Under the pieces are notes generated by a model. That model saw only the letters and a program-made list of their open reading frames with translations, did no database searches and had not been told where the DNA came from. Below are positions 1 through 7,195 of a stretch of DNA of 10,818 bases, piece by piece; within the stretch, counting starts at the first letter, position 1, and every line of letters begins with the position of its first letter. The translations under genes were made by a program, and so were the position numbers. Source of the stretch: Acidobacteriota bacterium (GTDB taxonomy: Bacteria; Acidobacteriota; HRBIN11); NCBI GenBank assembly GCA_030550225.1, contig JAUQPV010000066.1:1-10818 (forward strand). The letters are read 5' to 3'.

Positions 1-1
1 C

Positions 2-310
2 TATGGCCGGATTGACCAGCTGTCGGCTGAGTTCCAGACCCGGCTGGCTGAGGTCCAGGGGCAGATCAGCCAACTGCGGACCGAATCGCAAGCCCGCATA
101 GACCAGGTCCAGGTCAGCCTCCAAGCTCAAATCGACCACCTCCGGTCCGACTTCCAAGCCCGGACCGACCAACTCCAGACCGGCCTCCAAGCTCAAATCG
201 ACCGCCTGAATCAGAAGATGAACTTTACTTTGGTCCTCTTACTGATCCTCCTGACGGTCATGAATCCGACCTTTACGGACCTGGTCAAGTCACTCCTGGG
301 CCTCCGATGA
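2..310 (+). CDS. C-terminal fragment of a coiled-coil protein with a C-terminal membrane helix
   Basis: The reading frame is open from the left edge to TGA at 308-310, so only the last 102 residues are visible. The fragment is a long amphipathic helix rich in Gln, Asp, Leu and Arg. It contains four consecutive 11-residue units that start QARIDQ, QAQIDH, QARTDQ and QAQIDR, as expected for a hendecad coiled coil. About 20 hydrophobic residues follow (around NFTLVLLLILLTVM), then a short tail ending in LLGLR. This layout suggests a tail-anchored membrane protein with an extended oligomeric stalk. It resembles the small DUF1640-like coiled-coil proteins, but I make that comparison from memory of their general form, not from a specific motif. 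A 21-bp direct repeat encodes part of the stalk. Function is unknown. It lies just upstream of dnaE on the same strand, but dnaE has its own promoter. Confidence 0.75.
   Translation, partial: YGRIDQLSAEFQTRLAEVQGQISQLRTESQARIDQVQVSLQAQIDHLRSDFQARTDQLQTGLQAQIDRLNQKMNFTLVLLLILLTVMNPTFTDLVKSLLGLR
117..203 (+). repeat. 21-bp direct repeat inside the coiled-coil coding sequence
   Basis: The same 21 bases (beginning gcctccaagctcaaatcg) occur at 117-137 and 183-203. The 66-bp period equals 22 residues, or two hendecads. It encodes the repeated core of the coiled coil and probably arose by internal duplication. Confidence 0.8.
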
Positions 311-333
311 GGTGGGGGCTTCTTCCCCTCCTC
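309..333 (+). terminator. Hairpin immediately after the coiled-coil gene, possible terminator
   Basis: A 9-bp stem with one T-T mismatch pairs 309-317 with 325-333 around a 7-nt loop, starting inside the TGA stop codon. No T-run follows, so it is not a canonical intrinsic terminator. It may instead stabilise the transcript end. The call rests on base pairing seen by eye. Confidence 0.3.
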
Positions 334-356
334 CCAGAGGACTCAGAACAACGGCC

Positions 357-385
357 TTGGGCAGGGACGCCGGTCCGTCTATAAT
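357..385 (+). promoter_or_regulatory. Probable sigma-70-type promoter of dnaE
   Basis: A perfect TATAAT lies at 380-385, with TTGGGC at 357-362 as a weak -35 (3 of 6 matches) and a 17-bp spacer. Transcription would start near 392, leaving a leader of about 17 nt before the preferred dnaE ATG at 409. Confidence 0.6.
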
Positions 386-408
386 CAAACTTGGGATGGC
401 GGGACGAC

Positions 409-3400
409 ATGGACCGTTTTGTCCACATGCACGTCCATTCGGACTACAGCTTCCAAGACGGCCTGTGCCCGATCCCTCTCCTGGTCCGGCGGGTCGCCGA
501 GATGGGCCAGCCGGCCGTCGCCCTGACGGACCACGGGAACCTCCACGGGATGATCGAGTTCTTGGAGGCCTGTGAACAAGCCGGAATCCGGGGCATCCCG
601 GGCTGTGAGTTTTACGTCGCCCCGGGGGACCGGCGGGAACGAGCGCCCGGGGCCGGCGAAGGCCGGGAACCGAAGTATTTCCACCTGACCGTCCTGGCCC
701 AGGACGAGACGGGCTGGCGAAATCTCATTCAGCTCGCTTCGGCGGCCTTCCTGGAGGGTTTCTACCACCGGCCCCGTATCGACAAGGCTTTGCTTCAGGC
801 GCACGCCCAGGGCCTCATCGGCCTCAGCGGATGCCTCCAGGGGGAGATCGCTCAGTGCCTCCTCCAGGGCGGCTCGATGGAAGAGGCCGTCCGTCTTGTG
901 GAGTCGTACCAGTCCATCTTTGGACGGGACAACTTCTTTCTCGAGATCCAGTTCCACGGCTTGGAGGACGACCTCTACCTGAACGCCCGGTTATTGGAGC
1001 TGGCCCGCCGGACGGGGGCGCCTCTCGTCATCACGAATGACGCCCACTACGTCCGCCGTTCGGACCACGAACTGCAGGAAATTCGTATTCGCATCCAGAC
1101 GAACACGCCGGTCCCCGAGCCGGTGCCTCTGGGGTTCAAGACGCCCGAGTTCTACCTCAAGAGCCGACTGGAGATGGCCGAGACCTTTCATCAAATGGTC
1201 GATCAGTACCACGTGCCGATGACGCCGGCCGAGATCGAAGGTGCCCTCGACATGACCCTGGCGATCGCCGAGCGCTGTCAGGTCCGTTTGCCTCCCAAGG
1301 CCTACAAGCTTCCCCACTTTCCGGTCCCGCCCGGCGAGACGGTCGACACGTACTTTGAGAAGGAGGTCCGCCGCCGCTTCGAGACGGAGCGTCTCCCCTA
1401 CCTGCGGGCGATGGCCGAGGCCGGTCAGCTCCGGCGGCCTCTGGAACGGTACTTCGAGCGACTGGATTACGAAATCGAAATGATCCGCCGGATGGGCTTT
1501 GCAGGGTACTTCCTGATCGTGGCCGACTTCATCGGATGGGCCAAGGCCCAGGGCATCCCCGTCGGGCCCGGCCGGGGGTCCGTCGCCGGAAGTCTGGTCG
1601 CTTACGCCCTGGGCATCACGGAGATCGATCCCCTGCAGTACGACTTGCTGTTTGAGCGTTTCCTGAACCCGGACCGCATCACGCTCCCCGACATCGACGT
1701 GGACTTCTGCGCCCAGCGGCGGGACCAGGTCATCGCCTATGTCCGCCAGAAGTACGGCGCCGACAGCGTCGCCCAGATCATCACCTTCCAGACGATGGCC
1801 GCCCGGGGGGCCATCCGGGACGTCGGCCGGGTCCTGCGGATCGACCTCGGCCGGGTCGATCGCATTGCCAAGATGGTCCCGATGGGACCGGGCGTCACGC
1901 TGGCGCGGGTCTTAGAAACCGACCCGGAGCTTCGCCGACTGGCCGAGCGGGGCGCCCCCGAGGAACAGAAGCTTCTGCGCTACGCCCGGGCCCTCGAGGG
2001 GATCGCCAAGAACTCGGGGACTCACGCGGCCGGCATCGTCATCGCCCCGGGACGGCTCCTGGACTACGTGCCGCTCTGCCGTTCCAAGGAAGGCGACGTC
2101 GTGACCCAATTCGACATGAACGGCCTCGAGCGCCTGGGCCTCCTCAAGATGGACTTCCTGGGCCTCATGAACCTGACGATCATCGACGACTGCCTGCGGC
2201 GCATCGAACGGCGGACGGGTCAGCGGATCGACATCCACCGCATCCCCTTGGACGACCCCCAAGTCATGGACCTCTTCTGCGAAGGCCGGACGAACGGGAT
2301 CTTCCAGTTCGAGAGTAGCGGCATGAAGGACCTCCTCCGGCGCTTCAAGCCGAGGCGCTTCGAGGACCTCATCGCCCTGAACGCCCTCTTCCGACCGGGT
2401 CCCATGCAGATGCTCGATGACTTCATCGAACGCCGTCACGGCCGAAAGCCCATCGAGTACGAACTGCCCGAGCTCGAACCGATCTTGGCCGAGACCTACG
2501 GCGTCATCGTGTACCAGGAGCAGGCCATGCAAATCGCCGCCCAGGTCGCCGGCTTCACGATGGCCGAGGCCGACAACCTACGGCGGGCGATGGCCAAGAA
2601 GAAAAAGGACGAAATGGACCGGCTCCGCCCCCGCTTCGTCGAGGGCGCCGTCGCTCGGGGCGTGCCTCGGGAGAAAGCCGAGCGGCTCTTCGAGACCCTC
2701 GAGAAGTTCGCCGAGTATGCCTTCAACAAATCCCACAGTTGCGCCTACGCCTTGATCGCCTATCAGACGGCCTACCTGAAGGTCCACTACCCCGTCTATT
2801 ACATGGCGGCCCTCTTAAGCAACCGCATGCACCATCAGGACGAACTCACGCTGTACCTCCGGGAGTGCCGAGAAATGGGCCTCCAGGTCTTGCCCCCCAG
2901 CATCAACGAAAGTGAGGCCGACTTCACGATCATCGACGACCGGACGATCCGATTCGGCCTGGCCGGCATTAAGGGCGTCGGGCCGGCCGTGGTCCAGGCC
3001 ATCCTGGAGGCCCGTCAGCGGGCGGGCCGCTTCGTCTCCTTCCTCCACTTCGTCGAGTCGGTCGACGCCCGGGCCGTCAACCGTCGGTCCATCGAGGCCC
3101 TTATCAAGGCCGGCGCCCTCGACGAGTTCGGCTATACGCGGCGGGCCTTGATGGAGGCCCTCGACGGCGTCCTCGACCGGACGGCCCGGCAGGCCGTCGT
3201 CGGCCGGGCTCGGGCCGTCCCCCTGGCCGGCCTGCCGGGCTTACCGGGCGTCGCCACGACCCCCGTCGTGAACCACGACATCCCGTCGAAACCCGAGTGG
3301 GACGACGTTCAGAAGCTCCAGTACGAACGGGAGGCCCTCGGCGTCTACCTGACGGGCCACCCCTGCGAACGCTACGAGGCCGAACTGACCCACTACCGGA

Positions 3401-3930
3401 AGCAAAGCGTCGAACAGCTCGACGTCGCCCTCGACGGAAAGACCGTCCGATTGGCCGGAATCCTGACGTCCGTCGACATCCGGAAGAGCAAGCGGGGCGT
3501 CCGCTACGCTATGCTCCGCATGGAAGACCTGACCGGAGGCATCGACGTCTGGGTCCCGCCTCAGACGCTGGAGACCCTGGAAGACGTCCTACGAGAGGAC
3601 CTGCCCGTCGTCCTGGACGGGGTCCTCGAGGCCGACGAGGGTACCCGCCGGGTCATGGCCCAAGAGGTCTGGACCCTGGCCCAGGCCCGGGAGCGGCTCG
3701 CCCAACGACTCCGGATCGCCGTCCGCCTCGTCGGGGCCCCGCCCTCGGCCCCGGAGCGCTTGGCCGCCCTCTTCCAAGAATACGCCGGGACCACGGTCGT
3801 CGAGCTGGAACTCCGCAAGCCTGGTAAGTTCACTGCCGTCGTCCGACTCCCCCATCGCGTCCGGGTCCACGAGGACCTGCTCCGCCAGCTCCGGGACCTC
3901 TTCGGCCCCGACAGCGTCCAGGTCGTTTAA
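409..3930 (+). CDS. dnaE: DNA polymerase III subunit alpha (DnaE1 type)
   Basis: The 1173-residue product is the catalytic subunit of the replicative polymerase and extends primers as part of the holoenzyme. The N-terminal PHP domain begins with HMHVHSDYS. It keeps all the metal-site residues expected of the family: H8, H10, D17, H42, E67, H92, C142, D211 and H213. The polymerase core has GPGRGS at 386-391, catalytic aspartates D428 and D430 in PDIDVDF, D582 in KMDFLGL, and FNKSHS at 772-777. A helix-hairpin-helix region (FGLAGIKGVG, around 849) and an OB fold (from about 1013) follow, then a C-terminal tau-binding-like region. Length matches the family (E. coli 1160 aa). I chose ATG 409, which begins MDRFVHMHVH, because homologous proteins start close to this motif. 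An in-frame TTG at 391 would add six residues but lies almost at the predicted transcription start. The usual QxxLF clamp-binding motif is not evident. The gene is monocistronic, convergent with the Uma2 gene, and no strong terminator is visible between the two. Confidence 0.98.
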   Translation: MDRFVHMHVHSDYSFQDGLCPIPLLVRRVAEMGQPAVALTDHGNLHGMIEFLEACEQAGIRGIPGCEFYVAPGDRRERAPGAGEGREPKYFHLTVLAQDETGWRNLIQLASAAFLEGFYHRPRIDKALLQAHAQGLIGLSGCLQGEIAQCLLQGGSMEEAVRLVESYQSIFGRDNFFLEIQFHGLEDDLYLNARLLELARRTGAPLVITNDAHYVRRSDHELQEIRIRIQTNTPVPEPVPLGFKTPEFYLKSRLEMAETFHQMVDQYHVPMTPAEIEGALDMTLAIAERCQVRLPPKAYKLPHFPVPPGETVDTYFEKEVRRRFETERLPYLRAMAEAGQLRRPLERYFERLDYEIEMIRRMGFAGYFLIVADFIGWAKAQGIPVGPGRGSVAGSLVAYALGITEIDPLQYDLLFERFLNPDRITLPDIDVDFCAQRRDQVIAYVRQKYGADSVAQIITFQTMAARGAIRDVGRVLRIDLGRVDRIAKMVPMGPGVTLARVLETDPELRRLAERGAPEEQKLLRYARALEGIAKNSGTHAAGIVIAPGRLLDYVPLCRSKEGDVVTQFDMNGLERLGLLKMDFLGLMNLTIIDDCLRRIERRTGQRIDIHRIPLDDPQVMDLFCEGRTNGIFQFESSGMKDLLRRFKPRRFEDLIALNALFRPGPMQMLDDFIERRHGRKPIEYELPELEPILAETYGVIVYQEQAMQIAAQVAGFTMAEADNLRRAMAKKKKDEMDRLRPRFVEGAVARGVPREKAERLFETLEKFAEYAFNKSHSCAYALIAYQTAYLKVHYPVYYMAALLSNRMHHQDELTLYLRECREMGLQVLPPSINESEADFTIIDDRTIRFGLAGIKGVGPAVVQAILEARQRAGRFVSFLHFVESVDARAVNRRSIEALIKAGALDEFGYTRRALMEALDGVLDRTARQAVVGRARAVPLAGLPGLPGVATTPVVNHDIPSKPEWDDVQKLQYEREALGVYLTGHPCERYEAELTHYRKQSVEQLDVALDGKTVRLAGILTSVDIRKSKRGVRYAMLRMEDLTGGIDVWVPPQTLETLEDVLREDLPVVLDGVLEADEGTRRVMAQEVWTLAQARERLAQRLRIAVRLVGAPPSAPERLAALFQEYAGTTVVELELRKPGKFTAVVRLPHRVRVHEDLLRQLRDLFGPDSVQVV

Positions 3931-3988
3931 AAAAAGCCGTTTAGCCCGTGAGAAGCCTGACGGAGCCAGCCCTTTGGATGGGCCCGGG

Positions 3989-4543
3989 TCACGAGAATAG
4001 CTCGACCAGTGGGATCTGGAGTCCCGGTAAGACGTCTTCCCCGTCGAGGCTCTCCGGCTCTCGCAGGAGACGGGCAGACCCATCTGCTCGATAGACCGTC
4101 ACCGTCCTGGCCTGGGGCGCGACGACCCAGACCAAGCGAGCCCCGGCTTCCAGGTAATCCCGAATCTTTTGTTGAACATCCAAAGGGTTGTCTGTCGGAG
4201 AAAGGACCTCGACGGCCAGGTCGGGCGCACCCTGGAAAAAACCCACCGGGACTTGACCCTCCGGCAATCTCGGGCTGGAGATAAACGCTACATCGGATGC
4301 CCGCACCCGGTCGGGATCGTGGGGGAGATTCAGCACGAAGCCTACATCCCCTACGAGTACCTCACCGCCCCCGTGCTGTTCCACGTGCTCGGCCAGATAA
4401 CGGGCCACCTTCAAAGTGATCTTGCCATGGACGCCTCCGACCGGGGCCATCTCGATGACCTCCCCGTCGACCAGTTCCCGCCGGACGTCCCCTTCGCCCA
4501 GCCGCCAAAGGTCTTGAGCCGTGAGACGAGTCTTAGTAACCAT
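3989..4543 (-). CDS. Uma2 family PD-(D/E)XK endonuclease-like protein
   Basis: The 184-residue product has the usual Uma2 length and pattern. ELVDGEVIEMAPVGGVHGKI lies near the N-terminus, followed by D84 in ASDVAF, D108 and E112 in PDLAVEVLSPTDNP, and K126 in the helix QQKIRDYLEAGARLVWVVAP. D84, D108, E112 and K126 are the likely restriction-endonuclease-fold metal and catalytic residues. Uma2 proteins are widespread in cyanobacteria, Chloroflexi and many thermophiles. Their physiological role is unresolved, so nuclease activity is inferred from the fold only. I chose ATG at 4543 because it gives the normal family length and lies about 35 nt downstream of a TATAAT. The open frame continues upstream to 4711, but that part looks non-coding. 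No strong Shine-Dalgarno is present. The gene converges on dnaE, with 58 bp between the two stop codons. Confidence 0.9.
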   Translation of the reverse strand: MVTKTRLTAQDLWRLGEGDVRRELVDGEVIEMAPVGGVHGKITLKVARYLAEHVEQHGGGEVLVGDVGFVLNLPHDPDRVRASDVAFISSPRLPEGQVPVGFFQGAPDLAVEVLSPTDNPLDVQQKIRDYLEAGARLVWVVAPQARTVTVYRADGSARLLREPESLDGEDVLPGLQIPLVELFS

Positions 4544-4576
4544 ACATGTACTGCCCCATGGGACGGTCTCACCTTC

Positions 4577-4582
4577 ATTATA
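4577..4582 (-). promoter_or_regulatory. TATAAT -10 box upstream of the Uma2 gene
   Basis: The minus strand reads a perfect TATAAT here, 34 nt upstream of the Uma2 ATG at 4543. No recognisable -35 hexamer lies at the normal distance (the minus strand reads CGCGAG at 4605-4600). An inverted repeat, GGGAT-N4-ATCCC at 4626-4639, lies about 50 bp upstream of the box and could be an operator. That role is speculative. Confidence 0.45.
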
Positions 4583-4692
4583 CCCCAATGCCCTCCACGC
4601 TCGCGTCTTTGTACGTCCGGCCCTCGGGATACGAATCCCCTCTTCGTGAGAAGCCGCCGCCTCTCCATCAGGTAGCCAAACGGCCAGGTCCA

Positions 4693-5157
4693 TCACCCGG
4701 ACTCCGGGCACTCCAGCCGGAGGATGGTCTCGACGGCGATCGGCTCGAAGGCCACTGTGCGCCGCTCCGTGTGGCCGTCGGCAAAGACGAGCTCGAACTC
4801 CGTCCAGGGGTGGTCACAGCACTTGGCCGACTCGCCCTCGTCCCGTAAGACCTGGACCTGACGGACGAACTCTTCGACGACCGAGGCCCCGACCCGTCGG
4901 ACGACCTCCCGGCACGGGCATCGGTCCTCAAACCCGGCCCGGGGTTCACACACGTAGTGGACCCAGTAGTCCCCGTCCGTCGTCCTCACGATGGTCACGT
5001 CCTTACGGTAGTGAAGGCCTATGATGGACTCCCCTTCGACGTGGACCCGCCCCGACCGAAGGGTCGAGGCCGCTTCCGAACACGCAAAGCCCAGGACCCC
5101 CAGGACGCCCCCGATCCCGAGACCCAGGCCGATGAGAACTTCCCAACCCAGCCTCAT
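4693..5157 (-). CDS. Hypothetical cysteine-rich protein with N-terminal membrane helix
   Basis: The 154-residue product is not recognised with confidence. The first 26 residues contain a glycine-rich hydrophobic stretch (LIGLGLGIGGVLGVLGF) that could be a membrane anchor or signal peptide. It ends in GFAC, which is a poor lipobox because -3 is Gly. The remainder is soluble and has six cysteines (C70, C80, C82, C113, C114, C150). The CPC and CC pairs suggest disulfides or metal binding outside the cytoplasm. The pattern of a dG-Y/W-y strand, a CPC turn, a helix, and then CCDHPWTEFELVFADGHT faintly recalls DUF6438-type domains; I treat that as a weak resemblance. Start choice: GGAGGG at 5168-5163 lies 5 nt before ATG 5157, whereas the alternative ATG at 5187 has no ribosome binding site. 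The start is 30 bp past the Toprim-like gene stop on the same strand, so co-transcription is plausible. Confidence 0.7.
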   Translation of the reverse strand: MRLGWEVLIGLGLGIGGVLGVLGFACSEAASTLRSGRVHVEGESIIGLHYRKDVTIVRTTDGDYWVHYVCEPRAGFEDRCPCREVVRRVGASVVEEFVRQVQVLRDEGESAKCCDHPWTEFELVFADGHTERRTVAFEPIAVETILRLECPESG

Positions 5158-5162
5158 GGACG

Positions 5163-5168
5163 CCCTCC
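5163..5168 (-). promoter_or_regulatory. Shine-Dalgarno deciding the start of the cysteine-rich protein
   Basis: The minus strand reads GGAGGG ending 5 nt before ATG 5157. It supports this start over the ATG ten codons upstream at 5187. Confidence 0.6.
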
Positions 5169-5187
5169 GATCCGAAAAACGCGTCAT

Positions 5188-5811
5188 TTACATGGTGGTA
5201 TACTCTTTATACTTGCCAAACCATTGTTGCAGAACCGTCCGGAACTTTTGAAAGGCCGGGTCTCGGCATTGCTCGAAAGAGGCTTGTTCGGCCAACTGCT
5301 GATACAGGGCCGAGGAACGGGGAATCCGCTTTTCCCATAAGACCTTTTCCACCGCCTCCTTAGGCCGCTTCGGTTTGCGGCCCGACCCTCCCCCGTACTT
5401 GGTTATGACCGAATTCCAAAGCGCTGGATCACCCTCGGCCAAGATGTCCACGACTTGGGGAGACTCGACAAACATCCATATCTCCAATTCGGGGTCCAAG
5501 ACGATGACGGCGGAGCGGTCCTTCCAGCCGTTTTGGTCCAATTGTTTCTGCACGAGATCCTGTAGCTCTTGCACCTTCTTCCCTTCGTCCCCACACCCTT
5601 CCCGGTCAAACATCACCAGGGCGTATCGGTGACTCGACAGACAGGAACGCAGGAAATCCGCAGCATTTCGACGCACGCCGGGATCCCGACGGGGATGGAC
5701 GATGACATCGAACTGGAGGGGACAAATGCCCAGCGCTTCAGGCCGGGCCAGTAAACCCCGGACGACCATCTCCATGTTTTTATCAGCGACCAGGACGATG
5801 AGATCTCGCAT
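5188..5811 (-). CDS. Toprim-like/DUF4276-RloB-related protein, partner of the upstream ATPase (MAD4-like)
   Basis: The 207-residue product has the outline of the small Toprim-like proteins that accompany ABC/AAA ATPases in defence loci. Strand 1 is DLIVLVADKNMEMVVRGLL, where D10 and E14 sit at the positions of the usual acidic VEGxxE motif. A central acidic turn is ALVMFDREGCG (D69, E71), and a third motif is VLDPELEIWMF (D106, E108, E110, W112), similar to the PExExW motif of DUF4276 and RloB proteins. A basic GSGRKPKRPKEA segment and an aromatic C-terminus follow. From memory, it resembles proteins named MAD4 in methylation-associated defence systems; a profile search would be needed to confirm this. 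Its ATG (5811-5809) overlaps the ATPase TGA (5813-5811) in TGATG, so translation is probably coupled. An upstream in-frame extension is the shadow of the ATPase gene. Proposed role: metal-dependent nuclease or effector controlled by the ATPase (inference). Confidence 0.75.
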   Translation of the reverse strand: MRDLIVLVADKNMEMVVRGLLARPEALGICPLQFDVIVHPRRDPGVRRNAADFLRSCLSSHRYALVMFDREGCGDEGKKVQELQDLVQKQLDQNGWKDRSAVIVLDPELEIWMFVESPQVVDILAEGDPALWNSVITKYGGGSGRKPKRPKEAVEKVLWEKRIPRSSALYQQLAEQASFEQCRDPAFQKFRTVLQQWFGKYKEYTTM

Positions 5812-7070
5812 CACCCCAAGACCCCGCTGGCCAGGAGGTCGCCCAGCAGGACTTCTCGACGCCACTCTTGGAGCCGGGGGTGACGGTCGCCTCGGACGAT
5901 GTCGGTGGCGCCGGTCTCCGTCCGGGCGAAACACAGGAGGTCTTCTAATCGGGCCAGATTCAGCAGGACCGGCGAATGGGTCGCACATAGAACCTGAGCC
6001 CCGTATACGGACGAGAGGGATTGATAGAGGGCCTCGACAGCCCGAGGATGGATGCCGTTTTCAGGCTCCTCGATGAGGTACACGCTGTCTGACTCCGGCA
6101 AATAGGCCAGTAGGGTAAGGGCGAAGAACCGCAGGGTCCCATCGGAGAGGAGCCATGACGGAAGCTTCAGGCCTGAACAGAATTCGACCTCGATGTACCA
6201 ATGCCGATCCTCTTCTCGTTCCTTCGGGGAGACCGCCTTCACGTCCGGGAGAACCGTCCGAACATGGGCAACCCATCGCTCCCACTGCCGAGGAGACCGC
6301 TTTCGAAAGTGTCGAAGGACGATCGGTAGATTGGAACCATCTGGCTGGAACGTCACCGGCGCATCAGGCGGACAGGACGACCGCATCCGCCGACTGTGGA
6401 GTTGAAGGAGTTGGATGCCCTCCAAGAGGACTCGACGGGCCCAGACGGTCGCCCCGAATCGGTCCTCTTCCTCAGGCACGAGGTTCAGGCCGGCTTTTCC
6501 TGAGGACGGACGAAGGGCAAAGTTCCAGTCCGTCGTCTCCGAACGGATGTAGACCCGACCCTCCGACGTGCGGGCCATGACCTTCCGCCAGCCTGGCGGG
6601 GTCCGCTGGCCTGGTCTGATCACGATAGTTGCCGGTGGCCGAAAATCATGAGGGAAGGGCAGAGTCTGAAGCCTAGGCTCTTCCCTCTGGAGTCCTACCG
6701 ATTCCTTTAAAAGCCAGAAGTTTTCTACCAACAGTCCTACGCTTCCGTCCTTCTGCCGACCGATGCGGACCTCATAGCGCGCGTATTCCTGTCCACTAAG
6801 CCGTTCAGCCAGCTTATCCGGCAGTCGCAACTCGACGGCCAGCTCGAAGGCCTGGCCCTCTCGATTCCAAAGAAGCTCTTCCAACCGCCGCGCCCGTTCC
6901 CGGACGGCGGGTTCGACGCCTTGCGCCAGCAAGTCTCGCAAAAAGGCCAGCACGTCCAGAAATGTGCTCTTCCCACTGGCATTAGGCCCGACGAGAATCT
7001 GAAAGGGCCCGAGCGACTGTCGGACGTAGCGCAAACACTTGTACCACTTGGCTTCGATCCGAGTGATCAT
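5811..7070 (-). CDS. ABC/AAA-type ATPase (OLD/SMC-like nucleotide-binding protein)
   Basis: The 419-residue product has a divided ABC-class ATPase. The N-terminus is MITRIEAKWYKCLRYVRQSL, the common start of OLD-like and RecF-like ATPases. Walker A is GPNASGKST at 28-36. A variable middle follows, then a signature-like LLSDGTLRFFAL around 307-318, Walker B YLIEEPENGIHP around 331-342, and a switch histidine in CATHSP around 362-367. There is no fused C-terminal Toprim domain as in OLD nucleases. Instead a separate Toprim-like protein is encoded by the next gene, with a one-base overlap. This split architecture matches two-gene defence modules such as PARIS-like and RloA/RloB-like pairs. No convincing promoter is seen; a 450-bp space with hairpins lies upstream. 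Start ATG 7070 is supported by the family-typical N-terminus. Biological role is inferred, not shown. Confidence 0.9.
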   Translation of the reverse strand: MITRIEAKWYKCLRYVRQSLGPFQILVGPNASGKSTFLDVLAFLRDLLAQGVEPAVRERARRLEELLWNREGQAFELAVELRLPDKLAERLSGQEYARYEVRIGRQKDGSVGLLVENFWLLKESVGLQREEPRLQTLPFPHDFRPPATIVIRPGQRTPPGWRKVMARTSEGRVYIRSETTDWNFALRPSSGKAGLNLVPEEEDRFGATVWARRVLLEGIQLLQLHSRRMRSSCPPDAPVTFQPDGSNLPIVLRHFRKRSPRQWERWVAHVRTVLPDVKAVSPKEREEDRHWYIEVEFCSGLKLPSWLLSDGTLRFFALTLLAYLPESDSVYLIEEPENGIHPRAVEALYQSLSSVYGAQVLCATHSPVLLNLARLEDLLCFARTETGATDIVRGDRHPRLQEWRREVLLGDLLASGVLG

Positions 7071-7123
7071 CCCGTCCCGACCCCCACCGGCTAACGCCTC
7101 ATAGCGTGTAGGGCACCGAACAA

Positions 7124-7195
7124 CCTCTCCTCTCCCTGCAGGAGAGGGGGCCAGGGGTGAGGACCCTCACCCTACCCTCTCCCACAGGGAGAGAG
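7124..7195. repeat. Palindromic intergenic element with three adjacent hairpins
   Basis: Three inverted repeats sit side by side. The first is CCTCTCC (7129-7135) with GGAGAGG (7141-7147). The second is GGGTGAGG (7155-7162) with CCTCACCC (7165-7172). The third is CTCTCCC (7177-7183) with GGGAGAG (7187-7193). The composition matches the widespread REP-like intergenic palindromes built from ctctccc/gggagag and gggtgagg blocks. It lies between namZ and the ATPase gene and could act as a transcription or mRNA-stability barrier for namZ messages. A related copy lies inside namZ at 7655-7696. Confidence 0.75.

Noticed and set aside
391..408. TTG start giving DnaE six extra residues
   Set aside because: It lies at or before the transcription start predicted from TATAAT at 380-385, and homologues begin close to the HMHVH motif.
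3931..3988. Bidirectional terminator between dnaE and the Uma2 gene
   Set aside because: A weak hairpin (CCGT...ACGG with a mismatch) and a 7-A run exist, but they are not adjacent in the arrangement needed for an intrinsic terminator on either strand.
5812..5988. N-terminal extension of the Toprim-like protein
   Set aside because: It overlaps the ATPase coding sequence in another frame and is a low-complexity Arg/Pro shadow. The TGATG junction gives a better start.
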